Source of the DNA: Ligustrum vulgare
Lineage: Eukaryota; Streptophyta; Magnoliopsida; Lamiales; Oleaceae
Assembly (NCBI GenBank): GCA_963555705.1
Contig: OY743184.1
Location: 31,072,614 to 31,136,613, forward strand
DNA: 64,000 nucleotides
Direction of reading: 5' to 3'
Position numbers and translations under genes: made by a program. This document shows positions 34,336-45,659 of the stretch, one piece after another. The notes beneath the pieces are model-generated. The model searched no databases, had not been told where the DNA came from, and saw nothing but the letters and a program-made list of their open reading frames with translations. How positions within the stretch are numbered: the stretch's first letter is position 1; the number at the start of each line of letters is the position of its first letter.

Positions 34336-36844
34336 TGTAACACCCCAAGTTTAAAATCTTAAACCTAGGCGTGTTAATTTCCCTTTTACTTAAATGCGGA
34401 AACAAATCATTTAAAACCTCAACATTTTCATTTTTCTATTATAAAATTTTACAGAATTTTCGAAAGAGTCTCCTCTATAAATTGGACATAGTCAACCTGT
34501 AGAGGGACATCATAACCATTTTAAAACATGCATCTCAACTCATTCAATTCCAAATGTCACCAAAACCATTTCAATAAATCACACACTCCTCAACGATATA
34601 ATTCCAAATAAACTTAACAAATGAAATAAGAGGTAATTTAACCTCTAATACGACACCCATACTTATTCCAAGCTAACTTCAACCAAAGAATTATCAATAA
34701 TAAATGGATTAAGGAATAATTAATTAGAAACTTAAATAAATTCTAATTTAACTTTATTTTCAAAAATTGAAAGGGAGTATAGTCTGAGTCTATCACCGAG
34801 TGCTCTCCTCGTCTCATCTAGCTTTCATCACCTGAGATATTGGAGAGGGATTGGGCTGAACTAAAGCTCAGTAAGTAAACTTTATGCACGTGATGCATGC
34901 TCATGACATGAAATTCCTTAGACCATTCAACGTATGTATCCCCATTTACTTTACTTTTCAAGACTTTCATACTTTCCAAACTTTCACCAAAACATTTCCA
35001 AAAATCTTTAACTTCATTTCCATCGTGAGCTCAATTAGTGTATCTTCTAGCCAATCAGAATGCAGTAGGCACTTTTCCTTATTTGGAACCAGGTTATCAC
35101 TTTTCCACTGCATAACGGTTTAAAACTTGCCACCGCCAAACGGTTTAGCAATCATAACTGCAAAGCGGTTTAATATTCACCATCATAACAGCGGTTTAAT
35201 TCGGGTACGCTGGTCCCCCCACGCCCCATTTCCCACTCACACCTTTCGTGGCATAGAAGTGCACCCATTGTTTCTTAAAACTTGGGATACATACATTTTG
35301 AGAAAACTTGGACTTTCCACATTTTGTAATTTAAAATCATTTGACTCCCAACTTCAATGAAAATGCATGCTTAATGATGCAATGACATAAAATATATGAA
35401 TGCTTGGACTATTTCTTAATTGAATAACATGTACTTACATAAAGTAACGAAAGCATCGAACGCAAGTAATTTGCAAAACTGTCACTTGAGCACATAAATT
35501 TCACATTAACTTCCAATCTTAATGAAAATAGGGGAAGTTTACTTACCTGACTTCCTTAATATTTACCGCCTTTCTTAAATAGCAAGCAGAGGTGTCTTGG
35601 TTGCACGTGATGTCAATGTACCAAATATCCTAATTGTTCACATTCATCAATAAGTACAACTTTTAATTCACAATGTGACCTTACGTTTAGATTAATGAAC
35701 ATAAAACCAAAAAGAGTCTTTCATGCTTCCAATTCTCAAAACATTACATTCTAAATCCTTAAAATGAATAAGAATGTAAGATTATAATCAAGGTCTCAAC
35801 TTAACTAAAATCAATCAAAACAACTGCATTAATAAATCCCAAAATTGAAATTCCAACTTAAAGTTCTAGATAAACTCTTAAATTTGAAAATTATAAAATT
35901 CTAATCCAAAGTTAAAGTTTAAACAATTAATAAATCTCATAAATTTGAAATTCTCAAATCTAAAAAAGATTATTATTATAATTCAAACTTTAACCAAATA
36001 GTTAACTAAGCTACCAATATCATAAATTAGATTTATAATAAAATCTATAGATACATTTATATAAATTACTCAATCTGAAATTTACAATTAAATTTCGAAT
36101 CCAAACTGAATTATGAAATATACAAATATAGGTAATACCCACTTAATACAAATATAGGTAATACCCACATACATACCAATACACAATTTCGTGGGTTGTG
36201 CTCGATGTGTGTGCACGAACTCGTGACAGTGTGCGTGCGTGCATCGTGTGAGGGTTTGGCGTAAGCTGTGTGTTTTGTGTCGGATGTGTGCACTACCGAG
36301 GAAAAGGAAGGAGGGAAGGGGAGCGTTACCGGGGTGGTGATGCAGGCGACGTCGCCGATGTAAGGGCTGGGCGACGGCGGTTGAGTGTGTGAGGCGAGAG
36401 ATAGACGAGAGACCGAGAGTGAGGAATCGAACAAAAGAGAGAGAGAGAGAGAGAGAGAGAGAATTGGTCTCAGGAAATTAGATTAGGTTAGGTTTAAGTA
36501 TAATCTTTTGAAATTTACAAATTGGTCCCTCATTTCTCTCTATGTATTTAACTTAGTCCATGAGTTCTATTTACCGTCCAATTGCCACCAAACTTTCCCC
36601 CAACTTTCAATGTAACACAATAAAATAGAAAATAGCTTGTGTAGGAAATTAAGACAAATAATCATATGAAATTGCATGTAAGCAATTTATAAGTTTTCTA
36701 ATTGGTACATTAATCAAGATTGCGTTGAAGTCCTTCCACTGTAAATTAATTCAAATCATTAATATAAAATTTAAATTTATAATAACATTAACATAAATAT
36801 TACGTGAAATCTTAAAGGGCACGAAAATGAAAAGCGGTATTACA
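34336..36844 (-). repeat. solo LTR (Tekay-like family) inserted in TNP2
   Basis: From TGTAACACCCCAAG to GCGGTATTACA, 2.5 kb, with flanks TTCCC and CTCCC (5-bp duplication with one mismatch). There is no primer site or polypurine tract adjacent. The coding sequence of TNP2 is interrupted and resumes on the other side. Orientation follows from the edges, which match the plus-strand view of minus-strand elements A and D. The 3' edge also matches the LTR tip of element C at 24588. It contains an (AG)n run at 36436-36462. The 107-codon frame at 36111-36434 is an LTR shadow. Confidence 0.8.
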
Positions 36845-37561
36845 CTCCCACTTGCCGTTAACAGGATATGATGTTTATAAACGAGTTAAAAATATTGATG
36901 TCATATTTGGAAAACCTTTCAAGCCTCCTCAGAAGAGTCTTTAGAAGAAGAGATCCCATATTTTGGGATCTGTCATACTGGAACATTTACATGTAAGGCA
37001 TTGTCTTGATGTAATGCATGTGGAGAAAAATGTATGTGATAGTAATATAGTATCATCGAAACATTATTGAACATTCAAGGAAAGACGAAAAATGGTATCA
37101 AAGTCAGAAAATAAATGATAGAAATAGGGATACGGGATAAGTTTGCATCGCAAGAGTCGGAAAAGAGTATATTTTTACCCCCATCTTGTTATACGTTTTC
37201 TAGAAAAGAGAAAATAAGCTTTTGTAGTGTTTAAATGCTGTGAAAGTTCCATTTGGATACTCATCAAACATCAAAAGTCTTGTGTTGATGAAAGACCTGA
37301 AATTGGTTGGTATGAAGTCTCATGATTGTCATGTCTTAATGCAACACTTGTTACCAGTTTAAATTTGAGGCATACTCCCAAAACATGTTAGAAATATCAT
37401 TATAAAACTGTGTTTTTTCTTCAATGCAATTTACAGTAAAATTGTTGATCGATGATTTGTAGGCCGATATTGTTATCACTCTGTCAATTTGAAATTGATT
37501 TTCCGCCTTCATTTTTTGATGTTATGGTGCACTTAATTTTTCACTTGGTGAGAGAAATTAA
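36845..37561 (+). pseudogene. CACTA TNP2 transposase, segment 2
   Basis: It continues the catalytic domain after the solo LTR: RRDPIFWDLSYWNI, then a VMHVEKNVCD-type stretch read as VLM-CMWRKMYVIV across shifts, a KDDARDLKL-like region, LPSGYSSNIKSL-type sequence and FFDVMVHLIFHLVREI, ending at the codon for Lys split by the MITE at 37562. The last motif is highly conserved in TNP2. Several stops and shifts are present. Confidence 0.75.
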
Positions 37562-38426
37562 GCCCCTATTCTCTTTGCTATTTTGAGATCGTTTTCTATT
37601 TTTATTTTCGAAAACGCTAAAAACGCGTTCTCTTTACCATTTTTGAAAACGCATTTTGGAAAACAAAAAAAAATTTGTACACAAAACGGAAAACGTCCGA
37701 AACATCGTTTTGGGCGTTTTCTGTGTATTTCGACAAAAAATGTCCAAAATGCGGAAAACGCGTTTTGGGAATTTTTTTTTTTTTTTTTATAGAATTATCT
37801 TAACTTAGAACTAAGCTTAATATAAAGTTTTTATTTTTTTTATTTTTTTATTATTATTTTTAGAATTATCCTAGCTTGGAACTAAGCCTAAATAAAGAAT
37901 TTTTTTTTTTCTTTGAGAATTATCCTAACTTGGAACTTAGTTTAAATAAAGTTTTATTGAATTCAATATCAACATTACAAAAAAAAAATTAAATGAGAAT
38001 TCTTGTTGTTATATTTCAAAAAATGCAATGATAAATGGACTCTGGTGGTTTTGAAAGAACTTGCATTTTCTGGATTTTAATAAAAGTAGAGTTTTCTCAA
38101 GTCCCGAACCTGACCAAGCTGTGTTAATATAGACTCTTAATGCTCACATTAGTGTGTTGCACGTGACCATATTTTTAGTGTATTATGAAAGGAAATTTGA
38201 GTTGGAGTTAGTAGTATTCTGCAAGCAAATTAATTAAAAATAGTTTAAAAGTGTTCTGCAAAATTTCAAACAGAACGTGTTTTCCAGCTTTTCATTTTCA
38301 AAAACAGTTTTCAGAAATGACAAACCAAACGCGTTTTCAGTAAATTTGAAAACAAAAATGAAAACACAAAACACAAAACATTTTCGAAAATGAAAATACA
38401 AAATAAAATACAAACAGAACGCCACC
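37562..38426. mobile_element. PIF/Harbinger-like MITE inserted in TNP2
   Basis: 865 bp flanked by TAA on both sides (37559-37561 and 38427-38429), the TWA-type target of PIF/Harbinger. Removing the element and one TAA rejoins the TNP2 frame exactly (REI-K-ICGPV), which fixes the edges. The ends resemble each other in inverted orientation (GCCCCTATTCTCTTTG and, reversed, GGTGGCGTTCTGTTTG; 9 of 16). Subterminal regions are saturated with GTTTTC/GAAAAC words. It is non-coding; the frames at 37583-37792 and 38234-38425 are shadows. A hAT-type origin is less likely because there is no 8-bp duplication. Confidence 0.65.
37785..37960. repeat. three tandem units inside the MITE
   Basis: A unit reading close to AGAATTATCCTAACTTGGAA followed by CTAAGCTTAAATAAAG and a T-rich spacer occurs three times (starting near 37791, 37861 and 37916). 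Confidence 0.8.
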
Positions 38427-38939
38427 TAAGATTTGTGGTCCAGTGATCTTTAGATATATGTATCCATTTGAGAGATACATGGATATATTAAAAAGATATG
38501 TGAGAAATCGATTCCGACCTGAAGGAAGTATTATTGAAGGTTACGCTGCTGCAGAGACTATCGAATTTTATAGTTATTACCAAGATGGTGTTGAGGCTAT
38601 TGGTATTCCTAAATCTCAGCACGAGGAAAGACTCGTAGGTAAATGTATGATTGGATGCAAAACAATCATGCCCAGTGTTGAATTGCGAAATAAAGCACAC
38701 CTTCTTATTTCACAACACCTAACTGAGGTTCATCCATATTTGGAACAACATATGTCCATTTTAAGGTAGTAAAATCCTTCAAAAGATGAAAGGTGGGTGA
38801 CTAATCAACATAATCGCTCATTTGCAAAATGATTCAAAGGTAGAGTGATGAAAGAGTTGTCACAAACACCGAATATCATTTCTGAAATGATAAAGTGGTT
38901 AGGATATGGTCATGGCATGCTTGTGAGGTCTTATTAAAG
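38427..38939 (+). pseudogene. CACTA TNP2 transposase, segment 3
   Basis: An open stretch (38443-38769) gives MYPFERYMDILKRYVRNRF, RPEGSIIEGYAAAETIEFY and HEERLVGKC, then HLLISQHLTEVHPYLEQH: the conserved C-terminal half of TNP2. After a stop at 38769 it continues ERWVTNQHNRSFA, MKELSQTPNIISEMIKWLGY and GHGMLVRSY up to the LTR at 38940. Confidence 0.85.
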
Positions 38940-39966
38940 TGTAGCGACCGAGAATTTTTTCATGAATTATTTAAATAAATATTATTTTAAAAAAAATATA
39001 TGTCGCTACGACTCTGCCCATTTATTTTAAAAGCGCGTATTCGTCAAGCCATTTAAGTGAAATTAAATTTATTAAAATCTTGATCAATTTCAATTCTATT
39101 AAAAACATCTCATTTTCATTATTTATTCTCAAGTCCAATTTTATCAAAAGTATTCCAAGATAATTATTTATTTTTAAGTCCAAATTTTGATTTATTTTAG
39201 ATCCAAACTTTTAAGCCCAACTTCTAATCTTGTTGTTTAATGTCATATCCCATATTTAACCAAATCCAAACTCCCTTAGCCCAATTATAGAGCCCAACCT
39301 ATTTATCAACATCCTCACTTCACGATTTTTACCTTCTACACAGGCTTATATTATCCCATATCACTCTTTAATCCCTCAATAATCATCCCCAGTTCCTTTC
39401 CAGATGCCCACAATTCTGGTCTAAACCAATATCTACCATAACTTAACAAAGTTTGAGGCAATAACCAGCAATTCATCAGCCAAATCCTCCCCAAAACCCC
39501 CTCCAATTTCCACACATTTTCCCCAATAACATACCTATATCCTATAATCAAATCCTCCCTCACTCAATCATCAACAATCATGCATTTACCAAATTGAAGC
39601 ACAACCTACATGTTAATAATTTCCCATTCACCTGCATCATTCACACACAAACAGATTCAGAACTTGAGCAAGGTATTCATTTCCCCATTATGCCTTCCCA
39701 TTTCAACCACCAAACCCGAAATTGTGAAATCCCACACCTCAACACAGAAACTTCAGCAAGCACTCCAATCTGTAACCTCGAACCGCAGCCTCCAACTCAC
39801 AATTTCTGCAAACCTAAACACCATCCCCACGCTGCCAAACCGCCACTTCCGTCGCCCAAACCGAACATCAACCATATCCACCAGCCACCAACCTACTACC
39901 CACTCAGATCGTGAGCCACCATCGAGCCATAGCACCATCGAACCATGACCACCCTGCACTGTCCAT

Positions 39967-42624
39967 GTAGCGCCCCGAGTTCCGTATACCCGGTTCACTA
40001 CGTCATTTCCTTGTCTAAATTTTTCGAATAATATTTTTGCGGAAGAAATAATTGAAATTCATTTTTGGCAACATTAAATAAACTGTAATGGCCGATAAAA
40101 TTGAAAACATTTATGAAACCATTTGAAATAGTAAATCGAACCATTAATTTTGTAAAGAAATTGACAATGTCATAATTTCTCAAATAAATGAACTTCTCTA
40201 AATTATTCGATTGTTTGGAAAATACGGAAATCATTTATGTCAAACTTTCAACCGTTTAACAATTATTGCCACCATCATTCATCGCTCGCCACCGTCTCCG
40301 AAATCTGCAAAACTGTTAAAAAATAGGGTGAGCATTTCATGGGGGAAATACTCAGTAGACTCATCGCCAATTAATTAATCTACAAGATAATTGAACACAT
40401 AATTGCCGGCTCTTTGAAAACGGCTCTTGGCAGATCTCATATTGTGCATTACAGCACGAAACATATTTTGAAACTCATAGGCTCTTTGAAAAACGGGTAT
40501 TGGTAGGGCTTCTTTTGAAAAATCATATACTCTTTAAAAGACATATTTTGAAAATCATAAGTTCTTTGAAAACCGGGTGTGGGTAGTCTCGTCTCTCGTG
40601 CTCATGAGGCACGTATGTTATGCATAACATCATCATTTCTTGTAGCAGATTGGGCTCCCTCAAGGGGCCTTTTCCCAATCTTGCCCGCATACACTGCAGC
40701 GGATTGGGCTCCCTCAACGGGGCCTTTTCCCAATCTTGCCCGCATACTCATATCATAATCATATCATCATTATTCCTGACGAGGGAATATAGGCTCATTT
40801 TCATAAAAATGACTTTTCACAAGTCACATAATATTCAACCATTATTTCCGAAGAAATACATTCTTATTTCTTTTCATAAAAATGACCTTCATAGGTCACA
40901 TGACATTCACATGCAATCATAATTTAAATCAATTAATAGGGGCGAGTCTACCTCAAATCCGACGAGTGCAAAGTTGAGCGGGAATGACTTCAATTTCTTT
41001 AAATTCTCCGTACGCTTCGTCTTAGCCAATAAGTCACTTTAGTCTATCGAATATATAGTTCAAAATGATAAATTATAATTTGAGGACTAAAATTGATGTT
41101 TTGAAAGTTGAGGGACTAAAATGAATACTTTTGAAAGTTTAGGGACTAAAATAGATACTTTGAAAGTTGAGGGATTAAAATGAATACTTTTGATAGTTGA
41201 GGGACTAAAGTGAATATTTTCAAAAGTTGGGATTTAAAATCAAAATAAAGTAAATCAGTAGGGACTGAATAATAGATTTTAAAAAATGAAGGACTGATTA
41301 AACTCATTTAAAACTTAAGGGCTGAAATTGATAAATTTAAAAGCTGAAAGGACTGAAATAAAACCTTTTTAAAACATAGGGACTGATTTGAAATAACTTT
41401 AAAAGTTGGGGACTGATTTGAAAACCTTTAAAAGAATTGGAAGGACTGAATTAAATCATTTCAAAACATGGGGACTAAACTGAAATTTCTGAAAATCAAA
41501 ATATATCAATTCAGATCTATTTATCTCTTTCACACAACGAAACTCTCTCTCAAAATCGAAAGACTCAGAGGTGAAGACTGCTAGTTTCGCGCAAGACAGT
41601 CCGTTCGGCCGATGATTTGCCGGTGCAGGGCGCGGCGAACGGCGATAAGGATGGGGTTCAAGTTTGGTGCGAGATTGGGTGTCAAAAACTGAGACAAATC
41701 GCGATTTAAGGTGAGTGATTTCCGATGGAACTCTGGTCGAAATGGGTCAAGGATGAAGGTTAGTTTCTGGGCTTCTTTTATTTCTTGGTTGCACTTGTGG
41801 TTGATGAAACAGTGGTTGCTTGGTTCTGTATTGATTCGGTAGTGATGGTTGGTTTTGGTAGAAATTGTGGTTTAGGTGGTTACTGTGATGCTGGGTTTCA
41901 GATTTGATGTAGATGATTGGTTGTTTGATCTTGGAGGTTGGTGGTTAGCTCGTGGTGGCTGGTTATGGAGTTGAGGCTGTACTCATGATATTGCTAGAAA
42001 TAAATTGCATTCTGTGTTTTGATTGTTGAGGGCAGTGGTGATGATGAATTCTATGCTGTCTGCTCGCTGTATTGAGAACTCTGTTTTGGTGGCTGAAATA
42101 AATATTGTGGGATTGAGGTAAGTGGAATTGGTGGTCCAGCAATGAAGGTGAAGGTAGCTTTCGGCTAAACATAAAGTGGTGCTGAGGATGATGATGTTTG
42201 GGGAATATGAGGATGATGATGTTTGGGGAATATTAGTTGTAAAGGTGAAGGAAAAAAAAAACGTGAATGTGATTAGCTTTAGATTAAATAAGATTAGTTT
42301 AGGATAATTAACTAAAAATTTGACTAACTTCGATCAAGATAGTATTTGAAACAGATATGTTTTTGGACTGAAAATACATTTGAGAATAAATAATTTTTTG
42401 GAATTTAAAATGATTTTGAAAATAATACTTTGAATAAATAATTAAAATAACATAATTTTAGAAATTCGGATTTTAATTTAAAATCGAACAAATTCGATAT
42501 TTCTTGACTTGGCTAGACGAATTCGTCGCGGCGTTAACTTCAAAATAATAGGTGAAATAGTAGCGACACAATTTTCTAAATATTAAAATAATTATTAATT
42601 GCATAAAAATTCTGGGTCGCTACA
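39967..42624 (-). repeat. solo LTR with perfect 5-bp target duplication, nested in another solo LTR
   Basis: From TGTAGCGCCCCGAGTTCCG to TGGGTCGCTACA, 2658 bp, flanked by GTCCA on both sides (39962-39966 and 42625-42629). Edges and the block at 40260-40370 (CACCGTCTCCGAAATCTGCA, GGTGAGCATTTC, ACTCAGTAGACTC) match the LTR of element A. A degenerate tandem array occupies about 41070-41480. The insertion post-dates the host LTR (38940-44178). Confidence 0.9.
41070..41480. repeat. degenerate tandem array of about 30-35 bp units in the solo LTR
   Basis: About a dozen units share a GGGACTAAAATGAATAC head and a TTTTGAAAGTT tail, with GGGACTGATTTGAAA variants toward the right. Similar, shorter arrays occur in the LTR of element A (about 1670-1860) and, reversed, near 43195-43400 in the surrounding LTR. 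Confidence 0.8.
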
Positions 42625-44178
42625 GTCCAACCCCACAATCTGTACAACGAACTGAGTCACTCCAATTTCACAATGAACACACCAACTGCAGCCCAAAATC
42701 ACCCCTGCCCACTACCAGAATACGAACTCCATCACCATGTTAGCAAAAGAAGTTTTTCAACTACAGATTTCAAAAATCCCACAATCTTAACCCCACGCCC
42801 TTGGCCAACACCACACCAATCCCACAACCACCACATGAACACCCATTCGACTCCACTTCCCCATTTTGAAAATCAACGCCAAACAGCCAAGAAAACCCAA
42901 AATAGAAAGTAACCCAACACTCACCTCGCCTTGACTAGTATGTTGCCGAAAAATAGCCCAAAACGTAACCTTGAGCCTCGGTCTTCGCACCCCAAACCGC
43001 CCAAGATATCTTCCCCTTTTCCTCACACTCGCACCACACCCGCGCTCATTGCCGCCATGTGACGGTGGCTCCATCACCGGTCTCTAACCGGCGGCAGGAC
43101 GGGAGAAGGGGCATCGCCCCTTCTATTTTCTCTGCTCTCTCTCTCTAACGAGTTTAGAGAGAGAGGAATGAGGAGCTACATTATTATATTTTGAAAATTT
43201 ATCTTTGAGCCCCAGGTTTTCAAAATGCATTTATTTCAATCCTTTAAGTTTAAAATGTTTTACTTCAGTTTTAAAGTTTTCAGTATTTAACAAATCGGTC
43301 CCTAAAATCTTTTAACTCCTATACAGTCAGCCCCATTATTTTTGAAAAAGCCTATTTCAGTCCCAAAACTTTAATATCAGTCTTCCTTAAATTTTCATTT
43401 AACCCCTAAACTTTATTTTATCACTTTAATATTCCGAAATACTAAATTTGTTTAAATTTTCCTTTGGCTAGAAGATACACTTGGTGATTTAGAAGATTGA
43501 CGTGACTTTCAAGCTCTATTTTTCAAACTCGCAATATTAAGGTAGACTCGCCCCCACTAATTAGTTTAAATTATAATTACATGTCTTATGTGAATTTGCG
43601 TGATTTATATGCTTTGATGCATGAGACGAGAGGAGAATATCTCTTATGAGATAAGATGAGAAATGATGTTGTTATGCATAACTTACATGCTTTAATGCAT
43701 GAGGCGAGACTACCCACACCCTATGATTTTTAAATAGTCTTTGATTTTATTAAAAGAGCCTATGATTATGATGATGATGTCACTGTATGATTTCATAAGT
43801 ACGTGTTAAATTATTCTGTAAATTAATTATTGGGGATGAGTCTACTGAGTATTTATTTTGAAATGCTCATTTCATTTTTAACAGCTTTTGCAGATCTCAG
43901 AGATGGCGGAGAATGAAAGGGTAGCGTTGGCAAATTTAATAATGATGATATTTTTAGTCAATTTTTATGAATGTTACTGGTTAAATTATTTATCGTTACT
44001 TTCATTTAAACAATTGAGTTCTAAGTTTTATGAATTGTTCTATATTTCAATTTATTAAGTTTCCGCTAAAGTTTCAAATAATAAATGTGATGATTTGAAT
44101 TAAATTTGTTTTCCGCAATAAAGTCGGTTTTAAAGGACGACGTGGCATCCCAAGTTTCACGAAACTCGGGACGTTACA

Positions 44179-44745
44179 TGAAGCATGTGACATTAATGGG
44201 TGTACATTATACATAAAATGTCAAGATTGTAAGAATACGATGCAAAATAGTGGCATGACATAAGTAGAACTATCAAGAGATTTTTCCAGTATCAAAGATA
44301 TCATGCCAATAGATGCTACAATGTCCTATTATGGTGTTGTTGAAGATATTTGGGAACTTGATTATAAGGATTTCAAGTTTCTTCTCTTCCGATGAAAGTG
44401 GTTTGATAATCGATGGGGTATTCGGGTGGATGAATTAGGTTTCACTTTGGTGGATTTTGGTCGACTGAGCTATCTTGACGAGCCAGTCATACTTCCATCA
44501 CAAGCAAAACAGGTATTTTACGTTCCTAATCCTATAGATACTAAGTTGTTAGTTGTCTTTCTAGGCAAGAGACGTATTGTCGGCATTGGTAATGTGGTGC
44601 ATGAAGAAGACTATGACCACTTTGATGAAACTCCTCCATTTTCTATTTGTATAAATCCAGGTGCAACTTCAGGGGAAGATAACCTTGAAACAAATTACAT
44701 GAGTTGGGATCATGAAGAAGGATTGTGGATTGACCATCGTTCATG
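44179..44745 (+). pseudogene. CACTA TNP2 transposase, segment 4 (C-terminus)
   Basis: It resumes after the LTR with EACDINGCTLYIKCQDC and NTMQNSGMT, then IMPIDATMSYYGVVEDIWEL and LDYKDFKFLLF. After a stop, WFDNRWGIRVDELGFTL, VDFGRLSYLDEPVILPSQA, VFYVPNPIDTKLLVVF and MSWDHEEGLWIDHRS follow to the final stop near 44745. These are the DUF4216/DUF4218-like C-terminal motifs that normally follow TNP2 in plant CACTA elements. Confidence 0.85.
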
Positions 44746-44847
44746 ATTATTAGATGTGTAAGATCATTTATATTCTTATAAATTTCTAATATTATATATG
44801 CTCTATTCCTTGAAAATATTCATTTGTGATTTCGGTAACACTAATAT

Positions 44848-45517
44848 TGTAATGACCCGGGTCCCACTTAATGGGCTGTCTCGACAGTTAGATGACGGCG
44901 TACTGTCCCCACTTTACCAACATGAGTCTTTGCAGCATGCTTTGTCCTCACTCGCACGCTCCCCGAATTTCTCCAAGCCAAGCACGCTTCACTGTGGAGT
45001 TTCTAATGATGGACTTTTGAAAAAAAAGGTGCATCTTTTTGGTATGAGTAGTACCTATCATATCTCTTAAGCTTTCTTGGTCAGGATATTACAATAACCC
45101 CTGTTAGACTGGCGACGTCCTTGTCGCGCTTAACCCTTTTTAGGATCTGTTGCCAGGTATTGGGATTGTAGAGGTGGCTCCCACCCTATGGCGTAGCACT
45201 TAGTTCCCGATTTCTAGCTGGCGACCAGTTCTGATACCATTTGTAACAACCCGAGTCCCACTTAATGTGCTGTCCCAGCTATTAGATGACGGCGTACTGT
45301 CCCCACAATACCAACATAAGTCTTTTCAGCATGCTTTATCCTCACTCGCACCCTCCCCGAGAAAACTTCCCAGGAGGTCACCCATCCCAGAATTTCTTCA
45401 AGCCAAGCACGCTTAACTATGGAGTTTCTAACGATGGACTTCCGGAAAAGAAGGTGTACCCTGTTGAATGAGTAGTATCTATCATATCTCTTAAGCTTTC
45501 TTTGTCGGGGTATTACA
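44848..45517 (-). mobile_element. Cassandra TRIM retrotransposon (5S-bearing LTRs)
   Basis: Two short LTRs, 44848-45093 (246 bp) and 45242-45517 (276 bp), flank about 150 bp of non-coding interior. Both begin TGTAA-GACCC or TGTAACAACCC and end TATTACA. The right LTR carries the reversed 5S rRNA blocks CTTCCCAGGAGGTCACCCAT and CCAAGCACGCTTAACT, the defining feature of Cassandra. The primer site (reversed TTCTGATACCA, 45229-45239) next to the right LTR makes this a minus-strand element. The target duplication AATAT is perfect (44843-44847, 45518-45522). Cassandra has no coding capacity and depends on other elements for movement. It lies between the TNP2 and Transposase_24 genes of the CACTA element. 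Confidence 0.92.
45345..45440 (-). other. 5S rRNA-derived segment in the Cassandra 5' LTR
   Basis: The reversed strand resembles the middle and 3' part of plant 5S rRNA, including the internal control region around AGTTAAGCGTGCTTGG (with changes) and ATGGGTGACCTCCTGGGAAG. In Cassandra this region can recruit RNA polymerase III. In the partner LTR (about 44940-45010) roughly 30 bp of the block, including the GGTCACCCAT part, is missing. It is not a 5S gene. Confidence 0.85.
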
Positions 45518-45659
45518 AATATGCTACAAATATATATATTTTTTTGTTGTTATATATGTAGGTATGTGCATAGTAACCTTCAAAGTCATGGATAGTTCTT
45601 AAAGTTAATATGATCATATCAGTCTATTAGCCAAAAGAAAAAGACTAGAGGGCCAACAA

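Larger units (their letters stand above)
38940..44178 (+). repeat. solo LTR (Tekay-like family), itself split by another solo LTR
   Basis: It begins TGTAGCGACCGAGAATTT and ends CTCGGGACGTTACA, in plus orientation. Without the nested LTR (39967-42624) and its extra 5 bp it is about 2.6 kb. Flanks are TAAAG and TGAAG (one mismatch), and TNP2 coding sequence stops and resumes at these points. Near 43855-43915 is the reversed counterpart of the conserved GCATTTC/ACTCAGTAGACTC block seen in elements A and D. No primer-binding site is present, so it is a solo LTR. The Pro/Thr/His-rich frames at 39594-39948 are not genes. Confidence 0.8.

Noticed and set aside
45345..45440. A 5S rRNA gene
   Set aside because: The similarity is confined to part of 5S, is diverged, and lies in a short LTR with a partner copy and AATAT target duplication: it is Cassandra.
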